From the NCBI GenBank assembly GCA_022824365.1, contig JAJEAA010000018.1, forward strand, positions 186,001 to 250,000: 64,000 bases of DNA. The letters run 5' to 3'. The notes beneath the pieces were generated by a model. The model did not search any database, had not been told where the DNA came from, and was given only the letters and a program-made list of their open reading frames with translations. Positions 7,664 to 16,376 of this stretch are shown piece after piece. The position numbers and the translations under genes are program-made. This stretch comes from Anaerolineae bacterium. GTDB taxonomy: Bacteria > Chloroflexota > Anaerolineae > Aggregatilineales > Phototrophicaceae. How positions within the stretch are numbered: the first letter of the stretch is position 1; each line of letters opens with the position of its first letter.

Positions 7664-8770
7664 ATGAAGAACCTGCTGCTAGCCATTGTCATGCTGATCG
7701 CGGCCGCCACTGCCAGCGGGCAAGATGATTTGCGCCCGGGGCTATCGAGCCAAAGTTGGGATGTTTATCTTCAGCAAGAGGCTGGGAATCCAACCGAGAC
7801 CACGGTCATTTTTATAGACCTGCTCACAGGCGATAGCGTGTCAGCACTGACGGCTGGCGTGCGGCACACGCTTATCGATGGGGCTGTCCTTTACTTTGAT
7901 CAGGCAGACCGGCAGGTCAAGCTGGTAAAGCCGGATGGCATCATTCGCGATCATCCCTACATAGTGACAACCAGCGAAGACTACCGCGTCGATTGGGCTG
8001 TTTCAAGCGATGGGCGGCGCATCGCCTGGGCAGTCAGCCGCAAGGACGACGACGACCTGCTGACCACTACGCTTTCGGTCGCTGATGCCGCTGGCGCCGA
8101 GATTCGGGAGTTGCTGGTCTATGGGCCGCGGGAAGGGATTCGCCTGGCGCCGCTGGCTTTTGCTGGCGCTGGAGAGACCATTTACATTGAAGCGCATGCC
8201 GAAGGCGCCGACGCTGGCGGAGGTTACGTGCGACGCTCGGGGCTGTTCGCCCTTCATTTCAGCGGGGAAAATGTCGCCACAAGCGCCCTGCCGGGCGAGC
8301 CCGCCTGCTTTTGCGCTGTTGGCTTTGGCGACGATATCATGGCGCGTCTTGTATCGGACAGCGAGTCAGCCGGCATCCAGTTGGAAATATACCAACTCAG
8401 CAGCGGCGGGCTACTTACTGTGCCGCCCGTGTCTTTAGGCAATTATAATGAAGCCGGCAATATCGTGATAAGTCCGGACGACGCCATGGCAGTCTACGCG
8501 CTGTCTCAGGTTGATGGGCTCGCAAGCCAGCGGGAAGAAATCAGCAGTGTTATCGTATTGGCGGATTTGGAGAATGCGCGCCAGATGGTGGTCAACTATC
8601 CGATGTCCGCCTTGGCGCGTCCGCTGAGTTGGACCGAAGACAACAGCGCGATACTACTGACGCAGGAAGGCTTGGGGGGCACCTGGAAGATGCGGTTGGA
8701 CGATGGGAAAACGATCAAAGTCGCCGATAGCGTTTATCTGGGCATGATAGGGACGCCAACCCCAGAGTAG
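7664..8770 (+). CDS. Secreted protein, possibly beta-propeller (TolB-like)
   Basis: A 368-residue exported protein: residues 1-20 are a signal peptide (MKNLLLAIVMLIAAATASG, cleavage before QDD). The mature part is made of repeated beta-rich blades of the kind VDWAVSSDGRRIAWAVS and NIVISPDDAMAVYALS, where a 'SPDD/SSDGRRIA' strand recurs as in TolB/WD40-like propellers. No catalytic motif is visible, so a binding or sensing role outside the membrane is an inference. A TTG two codons upstream (7658) could also start the frame; the ATG at 7664 is preferred although the ribosome site is weak. It ends directly against the convergent glycosyltransferase gene. Confidence 0.75.
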   Translation: MKNLLLAIVMLIAAATASGQDDLRPGLSSQSWDVYLQQEAGNPTETTVIFIDLLTGDSVSALTAGVRHTLIDGAVLYFDQADRQVKLVKPDGIIRDHPYIVTTSEDYRVDWAVSSDGRRIAWAVSRKDDDDLLTTTLSVADAAGAEIRELLVYGPREGIRLAPLAFAGAGETIYIEAHAEGADAGGGYVRRSGLFALHFSGENVATSALPGEPACFCAVGFGDDIMARLVSDSESAGIQLEIYQLSSGGLLTVPPVSLGNYNEAGNIVISPDDAMAVYALSQVDGLASQREEISSVIVLADLENARQMVVNYPMSALARPLSWTEDNSAILLTQEGLGGTWKMRLDDGKTIKVADSVYLGMIGTPTPE

Positions 8771-9934
8771 TCAATTACCGTTCGGACGCAGAAACTTGGG
8801 GCGATTTGCCCAATCCCAAACTGCATCGGCGATTTCCCAAACCGCATCGGGTCGCGCAATGCGTTTGGCGTTGGCCGCCCGTTTTCGCAGGCGCTCAGGA
8901 CCTTCTTGCAGCCACTCGACGATAAGATCAGCGACGCTTTCCGGCTTGGGCAGATAGACGCCGGCATCGTTCTCGGTCACCAATTTGACGTTGCCGGTCT
9001 CCTGGCCGGGAATGCGGTCGCTGATGATCATGGGCAAGCCGGCAATAGCGGCTTCACTGATGGTTGAGGGACCGGCTTTCGTCACGACGATGTCGGAGGC
9101 GGCCATGATCCGCGGCATTTCGCGGTAATTGGTGACGTAGCCGTAAATGTGGCGAGGGTTGTTCCAAGAGCGATTTTCCAGTTTCTCCTTTAATGCCGCA
9201 TTCCTGCCGCATACCACCACCAATTGCGCGCCCAAGCGCTGCGCATCGAGGACCCTGACCAACTTGTCGATCGTTCCCATACCTTCGCTGCCAGCCACAA
9301 TCAGGACCGCCGGCAATTCCGGGTCGAAGCCCAATTCGGCGCGAGCCTTGTCTTTGCAGGTCATGGAGTTTATGAAGTGCGGGTTGACTGGCAGCCCCGT
9401 GATCTGCATCTGCGACGGCGACATGCCCAGCCGAAGTCCGCGGCGATAAGCCGTTTCGGTCGGCACAAAGCAGTGGTCGACGCGCGGGTCATACCAGAAA
9501 GACGGGGTGGTGACCAAGTCGGTGACGACGGTCAAAAACGGCGGTCGTTCCGGCAGCGTAAGGAAAGCGCGAAAAGTGGGATTGGCGATGACGGAATGCG
9601 TACATACAACGACGTCAGCAGGATGTTCGGCTACGATGCGGCGCAGGTTGCGGCGATTGTTGCGATAGATCAAGTGGCGCGCCAGGCGCGTGCGATGTTT
9701 TCCATCGAAGCTGTGATACATCAGCGCCCACAGCAGCTTTGAGGTGTTGACCACGCGGGGATATAGCTCGGGTTGCTTGTTAAGGGGCCACTTGCATTCG
9801 CGCAGGACGTCAACGGCATCGAATTCGACAGCATCGCCAAAACGTATTTCCATCGCGTCTCGAATCGCCTGGAAGGCGGAGCGGTGGCCGCCACCAGTAT
9901 CAGAGAACAAAAACAGGACTCGTTTTGCCGCCAA
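8771..9934 (-). CDS. MGDG-synthase/processive diacylglycerol glycosyltransferase-like protein
   Basis: A 387-residue GT-B enzyme. The N-terminus has FLFSDTGGGHRSA, the glycine loop and His of the MGDG synthase family (MurG relatives), and the C-terminal half has the donor site region VTKAGPSTISEAAIAGLPMI. Family members add galactose or glucose from UDP-sugars to diacylglycerol to build membrane glycolipids, or act on peptidoglycan-like acceptors. A glycolipid role is likely but the sugar is unknown. The start is TTG at 9934 with AAGG about six bases before it. The 3' end abuts the convergent propeller gene with no spacer. Confidence 0.88.
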   Translation of the reverse strand: MAAKRVLFLFSDTGGGHRSAFQAIRDAMEIRFGDAVEFDAVDVLRECKWPLNKQPELYPRVVNTSKLLWALMYHSFDGKHRTRLARHLIYRNNRRNLRRIVAEHPADVVVCTHSVIANPTFRAFLTLPERPPFLTVVTDLVTTPSFWYDPRVDHCFVPTETAYRRGLRLGMSPSQMQITGLPVNPHFINSMTCKDKARAELGFDPELPAVLIVAGSEGMGTIDKLVRVLDAQRLGAQLVVVCGRNAALKEKLENRSWNNPRHIYGYVTNYREMPRIMAASDIVVTKAGPSTISEAAIAGLPMIISDRIPGQETGNVKLVTENDAGVYLPKPESVADLIVEWLQEGPERLRKRAANAKRIARPDAVWEIADAVWDWANRPKFLRPNGN

Positions 9935-10191
9935 GATTGACCTTAGATAATGTCGCTACAGGCGCATATTTCTATCAATTGTACATCGGCGGCTGTCGTC
10001 GGTACAGGTGGTTGGGCGACGGCGGCGGTGAATGCGGCTCGGCTTTGCATTACAGAAAAGGCTGCGAGCAGGCACAGGCGCGCCAGCTCGGCATGCTCTG
10101 CGGCGGGTGTAAAGATCGCGTAAACAATTCTCAAAAGCAGGCTAGATCTAGTATATTATGGGGACAGAGACTGTATAAGCGAGACAGATCT

Positions 10192-10935
10192 ATGTTGTTG
10201 AATTTGCATCCCGTCACGATTGTGATCAACCTGCTTGTCCTTGGCGTTGCGATGACGGCGCATGAATTTGCGCACAACTTCGTCGCCTGGAAGATGGGTG
10301 ATGAAGTCCCAAAGTTGCAGGGTCGCTTGACCTTGAATCCGCTGGTCCACATCAATTGGCTCGGCTGGTTGATGTTCGCGATCATTGGTTTCGGCATTTT
10401 GGGCAGCGCGCCGATCTCGCCTAATCGAATGCGCGACCCGCGTCGCGGTTTTCTGGCGGCGGTTGCAGCGGGTCCATTGTCGAATCTGGCGCTGGCGGTA
10501 TTCTTCGCCCTGCTGTTGAGGCTGGTCGGGCTTGGCGCCGACGGCTTCTACGCCTATCACGATCCGCAGCTTATTACAAACCCGCTGGCGCTCTTGGCCG
10601 CCCTGCTCTACGCCATGGTGTTCTGGAATATATTGCTGTTTGTATTCAACTTGATTCCGCTTTTCCCCGTTGATGGCTGGCATATTGTATTGAGCCTGCT
10701 GCCGGGCGCCTGGCTCAGCCACATGCAAATTCCGGTGTTCATCCAGCGGAGCATGCGCCCGCTATCCGAGTTCCTGATGCGCCCCGCATTCAAGTGGCGC
10801 GATTGGCAAATGGCTAGTTATTACGTATTCATCGGTTTGATCTTCCTGTCTGTTCTGCCGCTTGGCGGTATCAATCCCTTCGGCCTCTTTATCGGAAGGC
10901 CGTCCTTCGCGCTCCTGCAACTGCTGCTCTTCTAA
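10192..10935 (+). CDS. M50-family membrane metalloprotease (site-2 protease type)
   Basis: A 247-residue polytopic membrane protein with HEFAH (H24, E25, H28), the zinc site, and NLIPLFPVDGW (D161), the second motif of M50 site-2 proteases. A conserved NPLVH follows the first helix. Such proteases cleave transmembrane segments of regulators or handle membrane proteins; the target is unknown and no anti-sigma factor is nearby. The frame opens at 9925 but the first 89 codons have no family character; the ATG at 10192 starts at the first helix. The HD-domain gene begins five bases after its stop, suggesting one transcript. Confidence 0.88.
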   Translation: MLLNLHPVTIVINLLVLGVAMTAHEFAHNFVAWKMGDEVPKLQGRLTLNPLVHINWLGWLMFAIIGFGILGSAPISPNRMRDPRRGFLAAVAAGPLSNLALAVFFALLLRLVGLGADGFYAYHDPQLITNPLALLAALLYAMVFWNILLFVFNLIPLFPVDGWHIVLSLLPGAWLSHMQIPVFIQRSMRPLSEFLMRPAFKWRDWQMASYYVFIGLIFLSVLPLGGINPFGLFIGRPSFALLQLLLF

Positions 10936-10939
10936 GCTG

Positions 10940-11467
10940 ATGTCAGCTATTTTGCGCCGTCTGGGGCAAGGCCTGCGCGCTTTGCTGGCTTTTGCAACGT
11001 CGCCTGAACTTGATCTGGCGCAGCGTTATTTGACTGAGCGCGAGTTTGCCGCTTTTCAACGCTTGTCGCGAGCCGACCAATTGCATAGCTTGAATGTGCT
11101 TCGCGCGGTGCTCAGAGCGGAACCAAACCCGCCGCCGGCTTTGGCTGCCGCTGCGCTTCTGCACGATGCGGGCAAGTCGCGCTATCATCTGGGAGTCTGG
11201 CAGAAGACGCTAGCGGTGCTGATGCTCCGGCTGGCGCCGGCGGTCGGTCAAAAGCTCAGTCAGGGCGAGCGGTTGAACATATGGCGAGCGCCATTTATCG
11301 TGCGAAAGCAGCACCCAAGGTGGAGCGGCGAGCTTTTGCGCGAATGCGGCTCGGACCCTGTGGTCGTCTGGCTGGCGGAAAACCATCACAAAGACGCGTC
11401 ATATTTCCAAGATCACAAGGATCTTTCACTCCTGATAACGCTGCAAGCGGCGGACGGCGCCTGCTAG
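10940..11467 (+). CDS. HD-domain protein
   Basis: A 175-residue protein with a whole set of HD-superfamily metal ligands: H49, the H75-D76 pair in ALLHDAGKS, H125, H149/H150 in ENHHKDA, and D172 near the C-terminus. HD proteins hydrolyse phosphate esters or phosphoanhydrides of nucleotides; the substrate is not evident. The ATG at 10940 comes four bases after the M50 protease stop; an upstream in-frame start at 10862 would overlap that gene by more than 70 bases and adds no domain. It may share the protease transcript. Confidence 0.8.
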   Translation: MSAILRRLGQGLRALLAFATSPELDLAQRYLTEREFAAFQRLSRADQLHSLNVLRAVLRAEPNPPPALAAAALLHDAGKSRYHLGVWQKTLAVLMLRLAPAVGQKLSQGERLNIWRAPFIVRKQHPRWSGELLRECGSDPVVVWLAENHHKDASYFQDHKDLSLLITLQAADGAC

Positions 11468-11604
11468 ACGCGGCTGACGTTGCTATGGCTATACACCTGT
11501 GCCCTACGCTATAGTATGGAGGCGGAAGCCGGCGGCCTGAGCGACCGGCGGCTGTTCAAGCGCATGACTTGTATCGACAATTTGCGAGCCTGAGGGAGCG
11601 TGGC

Positions 11605-12621
11605 ATGGCTAAGCTGACTATCGCTATACTTGGACTGGATCGTCTTGGCGTGTCGATCGCCACCCGTTTGCGCGCTTATGTCGAAAAAGGCGGGCAGCAC
11701 CAGTTTGAGTTGATCGGCTACGACAACCGCGAAGACTTCGAGAAGCCAGCGCGAAAACTCAAGGTGCTGGACAAGGTGGAGCGCAAACCGTATACGGCAG
11801 TGGAGCGAGCCGATCTCGTCATTATGAACCTGCCTTACGAGGATCTGCGGGCAGGATATGAATTGATCGCTTCGTCGCTGCGAGATGGCGTAGTCTTGTT
11901 GGATACCGCCGTCATCAAACAGCCGTCATTGGAGTGGTCGGCGCAGTACCTGAGCCCGGAACAACATTGGATCGGTTTCACCCCGGTGGTCAATTCGGCT
12001 TATATGTTCGAACACGAACTGAGCCCGGATCAAGCCAGCGAAGATTATCTGCATGACAGCGTGATTTACCTCACGCCGTCGGCGCAGTGTATGCGGGAAG
12101 CGATCGATCTCGCGGTGAACTTCTCAATAATACTGGGCGGCAAGCCGGCCTTTCTGGATCCCGCCGAGCACGACAGCCTCACCGCAATCACGGAAGAGAT
12201 ACCGCAACTGCTAAGCATCGCGGCATATTCCACTGCTATGAAGCATAATGCCTGGGGCGATGCGCAGCGACTCACCAACCCGCCTTTCAACATCTTGACG
12301 CGCTACCTTTTGACGCACCATCCGGATGCGCTGCGCGATGAATGGCTGGCGAACCGCGAACGGCTCGCGCGTGGTATAGACGAGCTGGTGAGTACCTTAA
12401 GCGATGTGCGAGACCGGCTGGCGGAGGGAGATGAAACCGCGATTGAAGCCTTTTTGATAGCGGCTTCCGATGATTATCAAGAATGGATAAACCGACGACA
12501 TAAAGGCGAGTGGGACGAACACGCTGCCCCGGGCGTTCAATTCGACAATTCCATTGCCAGTTCCTTGTTTGGCGGCGCGATCAGCAAAAGATTATTCGGC
12601 AGAAAAGACGGCAAGCAGTGA
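11605..12621 (+). CDS. Prephenate dehydrogenase-like NAD(P)-binding protein
   Basis: A 338-residue protein with an N-terminal dinucleotide fold (AILGLDRLGVSIATRL, a glycine loop with G10 and G15) and an alpha-helical second half similar in layout to the prephenate/arogenate dehydrogenase and 6-phosphogluconate-dehydrogenase-like families. HWIGFTPVVNS sits where family members have their HPM-type active-site strand, but the catalytic His is not obvious, so the reaction is unsure. The C-terminus is charged. The ATG at 11605 has AGGGAG before it; an in-frame TTG at 11569 does not. Confidence 0.72.
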   Translation: MAKLTIAILGLDRLGVSIATRLRAYVEKGGQHQFELIGYDNREDFEKPARKLKVLDKVERKPYTAVERADLVIMNLPYEDLRAGYELIASSLRDGVVLLDTAVIKQPSLEWSAQYLSPEQHWIGFTPVVNSAYMFEHELSPDQASEDYLHDSVIYLTPSAQCMREAIDLAVNFSIILGGKPAFLDPAEHDSLTAITEEIPQLLSIAAYSTAMKHNAWGDAQRLTNPPFNILTRYLLTHHPDALRDEWLANRERLARGIDELVSTLSDVRDRLAEGDETAIEAFLIAASDDYQEWINRRHKGEWDEHAAPGVQFDNSIASSLFGGAISKRLFGRKDGKQ

Positions 12622-12736
12622 TCGGCGCGTCTTCATCGTTCACGAAATACGAGCGGCTGTAAGGGTCTCTGAGGTTTCGCGCAGCGCAACCATCGGCGCC
12701 GCAAATGGCGAGAATCCGGACAAGCGAAGCAAAAGT

Positions 12737-12765
12737 TTGACGTCACGCGGCAAATCGTATAAAGT
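12737..12765 (+). promoter_or_regulatory. Promoter of the four-PDZ protein gene
   Basis: TTGACG at 12737-12742 is followed after 15-17 bases by the TATAAAGT stretch (12758-12765). The start codon lies about 75 bases further on. This placement argues that the open frame upstream of 12839 is leader and not coding. Confidence 0.55.
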
Positions 12766-12838
12766 AAGCCAAAGTACGCTATTCACGAGATTTGGATTCT
12801 CAGCCTACTCTATTGTCGAAAGTGAGGAGCTATTGACG

Positions 12839-14149
12839 ATGAAACAGAAAATGAGCATTCTGATACGCTTGTTCGCCGTGCTTGCGCTTATGATGAGCGC
12901 CGCGGTTGTCTTCGCGCAGGACGAAGCCCTAACTGAGAATAGCGAGATTCCATTTATGGGCATTCGCTATTGGGGCGTCAACGAAGGTTTGCTGGTTACC
13001 GGCGTGATTGCCAATACACCGGCCGAGGCCGCTGAGCTTCAGGCGGGCGATGTGGTGACCGCTGTTGAAGGCGAGGAAATCTACGTCGAGACGGTGAGGG
13101 ATGTCGTCTGGAAATATGAGCCGGGCACGACAGTCACTTTGAGTTTGGAACGCGCTGGCGACGCCTTGGAGCAAGACCTGACCCTGATGGCGCGGCCGGA
13201 AGATCTATTCTCTAATGAGAAGTACGCCATGCCGCTGGATTTGGCGTCAATCGGACTGTTCGTCGGTGAATGCGACGGCAAATTGATGGTCTTGGGCGCT
13301 TTGGCCAGTTCGGAAGTTTCGACTGCGGGCTTCCAATTGTACGACCATATCGTTGAGGTTGACGGGGACGCTGTCCACAATATCGGCGAGGCTGATGTAG
13401 CTGTATCGGACTTGACCGATGGAGACGCGCTCAGTTTCGTCGTCCTGCGCGATGGGCGCGAGATGACGATCAAGGTCGCCGCGGTTGATCACCGCCATCA
13501 GCCTCCGCGTCAGCGCCCATATCCGCGTCCGCGCGTTGAGTTGTCCAATACCTACGTCAGCGACAGCATCGGCTTGGGTTACGGTGATGGCTTCATCGAG
13601 GTCCAGGCGATAAGCTCGGCGCACGACCTGTACGCCGCCGGCATCCGCCGCTATGACTTGATCACCGGCGTGAACGGCGCGCCCATCGAAGAAGCCAAGG
13701 ATCTCTTCGCCGATGATGCGATAGGGTTGACAGTGCAACGCCCGAGTGGAACCTTCGAGTTTGACGCGCCCGCGACCGTTGCGCCGCTGCTGCTCTACGG
13801 TCTGGACGGACAGGTTGAGCAAGATCGCTCGCAGTGGCTTGGCTTGCACGAAAAGCAGGTGACGCTGGGCGTGCGCTACTTGCAGCTTGAGCCGGACAAT
13901 CCCTACTTCGAGGGCAGTGGCGTGAACCATGGCGCTTACGTGGCCGAAGTCATTGAAGGCTTGCCCGCGGAGAAGGCCGGGATTCAGGTCGGCGATGTCA
14001 TCGTGGCGGTGGCAGGCGAAGAAGTGACGCTGGAGCTTGACCTGCGCAATCGCATCTACTTCCATAAGCCAGGCGACCAGGTGACGCTTGATGTCCTGCG
14101 CGATGGCGAGATGATGCGGATTGAGGTTACGCTGCGCGTGGCGAGCTAG
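12839..14149 (+). CDS. Secreted protein with four PDZ-like repeats
   Basis: A 436-residue exported protein: signal peptide 1-26 (cleavage VFA-QDE), then four PDZ-like units at roughly 40-118, 137-213, 242-310 and 341-433. Each has the PDZ pattern of a ligand loop, an 'AGxxxGDxIxxVxG' element (LQAGDVVTAVEGEE, FQLYDHIVEVDGD, IRRYDLITGVNGA, IQVGDVIVAVAGEE) and a terminal 'vLRDGeexxixV' strand. A Pro/Arg/His linker (about 217-232) divides the two halves. No protease domain of HtrA or Ctp type is present, so it probably binds protein C-termini outside the membrane. The ATG has GAGGAG nine bases upstream; the strong hairpin at 14177 ends the unit. Confidence 0.82.
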   Translation: MKQKMSILIRLFAVLALMMSAAVVFAQDEALTENSEIPFMGIRYWGVNEGLLVTGVIANTPAEAAELQAGDVVTAVEGEEIYVETVRDVVWKYEPGTTVTLSLERAGDALEQDLTLMARPEDLFSNEKYAMPLDLASIGLFVGECDGKLMVLGALASSEVSTAGFQLYDHIVEVDGDAVHNIGEADVAVSDLTDGDALSFVVLRDGREMTIKVAAVDHRHQPPRQRPYPRPRVELSNTYVSDSIGLGYGDGFIEVQAISSAHDLYAAGIRRYDLITGVNGAPIEEAKDLFADDAIGLTVQRPSGTFEFDAPATVAPLLLYGLDGQVEQDRSQWLGLHEKQVTLGVRYLQLEPDNPYFEGSGVNHGAYVAEVIEGLPAEKAGIQVGDVIVAVAGEEVTLELDLRNRIYFHKPGDQVTLDVLRDGEMMRIEVTLRVAS

Positions 14150-14176
14150 CTAGTAGAATGAGTCACAGTTTAGAAG

Positions 14177-14200
14177 CCCCTGTCAAATGGCAGGGGTTTT
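14177..14200 (+). terminator. Intrinsic terminator after the PDZ protein gene
   Basis: CCCCTG and CAGGGG (extended by a T-G wobble) form a stem with a short A-rich loop, followed by TTTT. It is 28 bases after the stop codon and separates the PDZ gene from the helicase. Confidence 0.85.
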
Positions 14201-14288
14201 GCTATTTTATATATCTGTGCGGCTAGACTTGGACCGTAGTTGAAGTCCTGTACAAAGCAAACTGCCAAGAGATCGGGTAAGGCTTCTG

Positions 14289-16370
14289 ATGACATACATT
14301 TTCTTGACAGATCTCTTTAAATGGGATTTGGGAAAGCTAGACAGAGTGAACCAAAATACGGTGGTTAAGACGATAGATCAATTAAATGCGAACCACCATG
14401 ATCCGACTTTGCAGGTCAAGGATGTTAGGAACTTCCCTCGCCGAAATATTTTTCGAGCCCGTGTGAACCAAAACTTTCAACTACTGGGGGAATGGCTGCC
14501 CCAGGGAGATATCCGGCTATGGCGTGTTGGCAGCCATAACTTTGTTGATGCTATTGACGACCTACCTTTTGCCGCTGGCTATAGGTGGACGAGATGGAGT
14601 GAAAGAGAGGAAAATTCTGCCGGAGCATCAAGTAAGCGTCAGTCTCAAGAAAAGCCGAGACCATTTAAGAATTTCCCGAGTAATATTCTGCGTTTGTTTG
14701 GCGTGCCAGACTCGCAACTGGAAGCGGTTAAATACTTGCATGACCCTGAAACCATTTGGGAATTTCCGATCCCCCTTAACGTCAAATGGACACTGAATGA
14801 TATTGTTAACTTGCAAGAAAATTGGACGGCGGACCGCTTTCTTGATCCGAAACAACTTCTTTATCGAACTACAGTTGATCAGTTGAGAGGATATTGCGAA
14901 GGAGAGATCAAGCGTCTATTGCTCAATCTGACGGAAGAGCAAAAGCAGTTTGTGCACATCAAGGCGAATGGCCCCGTGCTGGTTAAGGGTGTTGCTGGAT
15001 CAGGCAAGACAACCATCGGGCTTTATCGGGCTCATGAACTGAAGAGAGAAAACGGAAGCAGCAAGCGAATGTTTGCTCAGAAGAACTATCGAGTTTTGCT
15101 GCTCACGTACACCAAAACGTTAACTAATGCGATGAAGCAGTTATATGAAGAGCTCTACGGCGAAGTCCCGCATGACGTCAACATCACTACAATCAGTTCT
15201 TGGATGTTCAGACAACTTAACAGAGCCGGTGTACGGCTCTCCATTGCTGAAGACTCATTTAGACATGAGTTGATAAGGCAAGCACAAAAGGAAATAACCA
15301 GGCGTTATCCGACAGACACAGTTGTGTCTCAGCGAGATACGGAGTATCTTTTGGATGAAATAGACCAGGTCATTCGCGCTCGGTGGCTGAAAACCCTGGC
15401 TCAATACAAGGCGATCAATCGTGTTGGGCGAGGCGTGGGTTTGGATCGAGAACGTCACCGCCCCATCGTTTGGGAGATTTACTTGCGCTATCAGCAATTG
15501 CTTGACCATGAGAGGTTATGTGACTGGGCAGATTTGCCGCGCCTAGTCGATAAATTCTGTCAGCCGCTGCCACAATTGCACGGAGTAATCATTGATGAGG
15601 CTCAGGATCTACCTCCAAGTCATCTTCTTCTGATATCACAGCTAATTCCTGATTTTCGTGAGGGGCGCAGCTTGACCTTGCTAGCGGACCCAGCGCAAAG
15701 CATCTATTATCGAGGCATCGCTTGGAAAGAAGGTGGTGTTAATGTTCAAGGCAGCCGTACCAGAACGCTTGACAAGAGTTTCCGCAACTCGCTACAAATA
15801 CTGGAAGCCGCTCGCTATATTGCAGAAGGTTTCAGCGACCTCAAAACCGCAGAGGAATACATCCCTCCTGAAAGCACCGATCGAAACGGGCCGAAGCCAG
15901 TACTAGCTGCATACAAGTATGTCAGAGATGCAAAGGATTTTGTCATCAACAAAACCATAGAATTGTGTCAGAGCGGCAATTATCGGCCTGGCGATATAGC
16001 AATTCTATCTCGCACCAAAAAACAGTTCGCTTCTTGGGAAAGAGCATTCCGTCTAGCCTCGCTGAACCTCACTTTTTTCCGCGAGGGCAGCTTCCGTATC
16101 TTGGAGAACGATGCCAAGTTCATCACGATGCACTCCGCGAAAGGACTAGAGTTCCCAGTCGTGTTCGTCATAAATTTAGATGACCGCATAATGCCGCTCA
16201 TCTTCCACTCGTCCGAAACTAAAGCACAAGATGAACTACAAGAACGCAAGCTCTTCTACGTCAGCATGACGCGGGCGTCCGAGCGGCTGTATATGCTCCA
16301 TCCTCAGCGCAATCCCAGCCGCTTTTTGCGCGAAATCGGCGCAGACGCCATCTGCAAAATCCAATGTTAA
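14289..16370 (+). CDS. UvrD-type superfamily 1 helicase with RelE/ParE-like N-terminal domain
   Basis: A 693-residue SF1 helicase: Walker A GVAGSGKTT (234-242), motif II IIDEAQD (434-440), motif III LLADPAQSIY (464-473), motif IV DKSFRNS (495-501), motif V ITMHSAKGLEFPVVFV (612-627) and motif VI LFYVSMTRASERLYM (655-669). Residues 1-95 are separate: a helix, then PRRNIFRARVNQNFQLLGEW and DIRLWRVGSHNFVD, matching the beta-sheet pattern of RelE/ParE toxins ('yRiRvgdyRvly ... vghR'). A 130-residue linker with a charged segment lies between. The gene is visibly richer in A/T and in AT-ending codons than its neighbours, suggesting transfer. It stands alone, convergent with rny, with no antitoxin beside it. 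A DNA repair or phage-defence role is inferred. Confidence 0.85.
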   Translation: MTYIFLTDLFKWDLGKLDRVNQNTVVKTIDQLNANHHDPTLQVKDVRNFPRRNIFRARVNQNFQLLGEWLPQGDIRLWRVGSHNFVDAIDDLPFAAGYRWTRWSEREENSAGASSKRQSQEKPRPFKNFPSNILRLFGVPDSQLEAVKYLHDPETIWEFPIPLNVKWTLNDIVNLQENWTADRFLDPKQLLYRTTVDQLRGYCEGEIKRLLLNLTEEQKQFVHIKANGPVLVKGVAGSGKTTIGLYRAHELKRENGSSKRMFAQKNYRVLLLTYTKTLTNAMKQLYEELYGEVPHDVNITTISSWMFRQLNRAGVRLSIAEDSFRHELIRQAQKEITRRYPTDTVVSQRDTEYLLDEIDQVIRARWLKTLAQYKAINRVGRGVGLDRERHRPIVWEIYLRYQQLLDHERLCDWADLPRLVDKFCQPLPQLHGVIIDEAQDLPPSHLLLISQLIPDFREGRSLTLLADPAQSIYYRGIAWKEGGVNVQGSRTRTLDKSFRNSLQILEAARYIAEGFSDLKTAEEYIPPESTDRNGPKPVLAAYKYVRDAKDFVINKTIELCQSGNYRPGDIAILSRTKKQFASWERAFRLASLNLTFFREGSFRILENDAKFITMHSAKGLEFPVVFVINLDDRIMPLIFHSSETKAQDELQERKLFYVSMTRASERLYMLHPQRNPSRFLREIGADAICKIQC

Positions 16371-16376
16371 CGTAGC

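Noticed and set aside
9925-10191. N-terminal extension of the M50 protease frame (89 codons)
   Set aside because: It overlaps the start of the divergent glycosyltransferase, has no hydrophobic or family features, and the first helix begins at the ATG at 10192.
12554-12838. Upstream extension of the PDZ protein frame
   Set aside because: It overlaps the previous gene, contains a promoter-like pair, and the signal peptide starts at the ATG at 12839.
13247-14065. 272-codon minus-strand open frame
   Set aside because: Antisense shadow of the PDZ-repeat gene; no ribosome site and a composition typical of reverse-frame translation.
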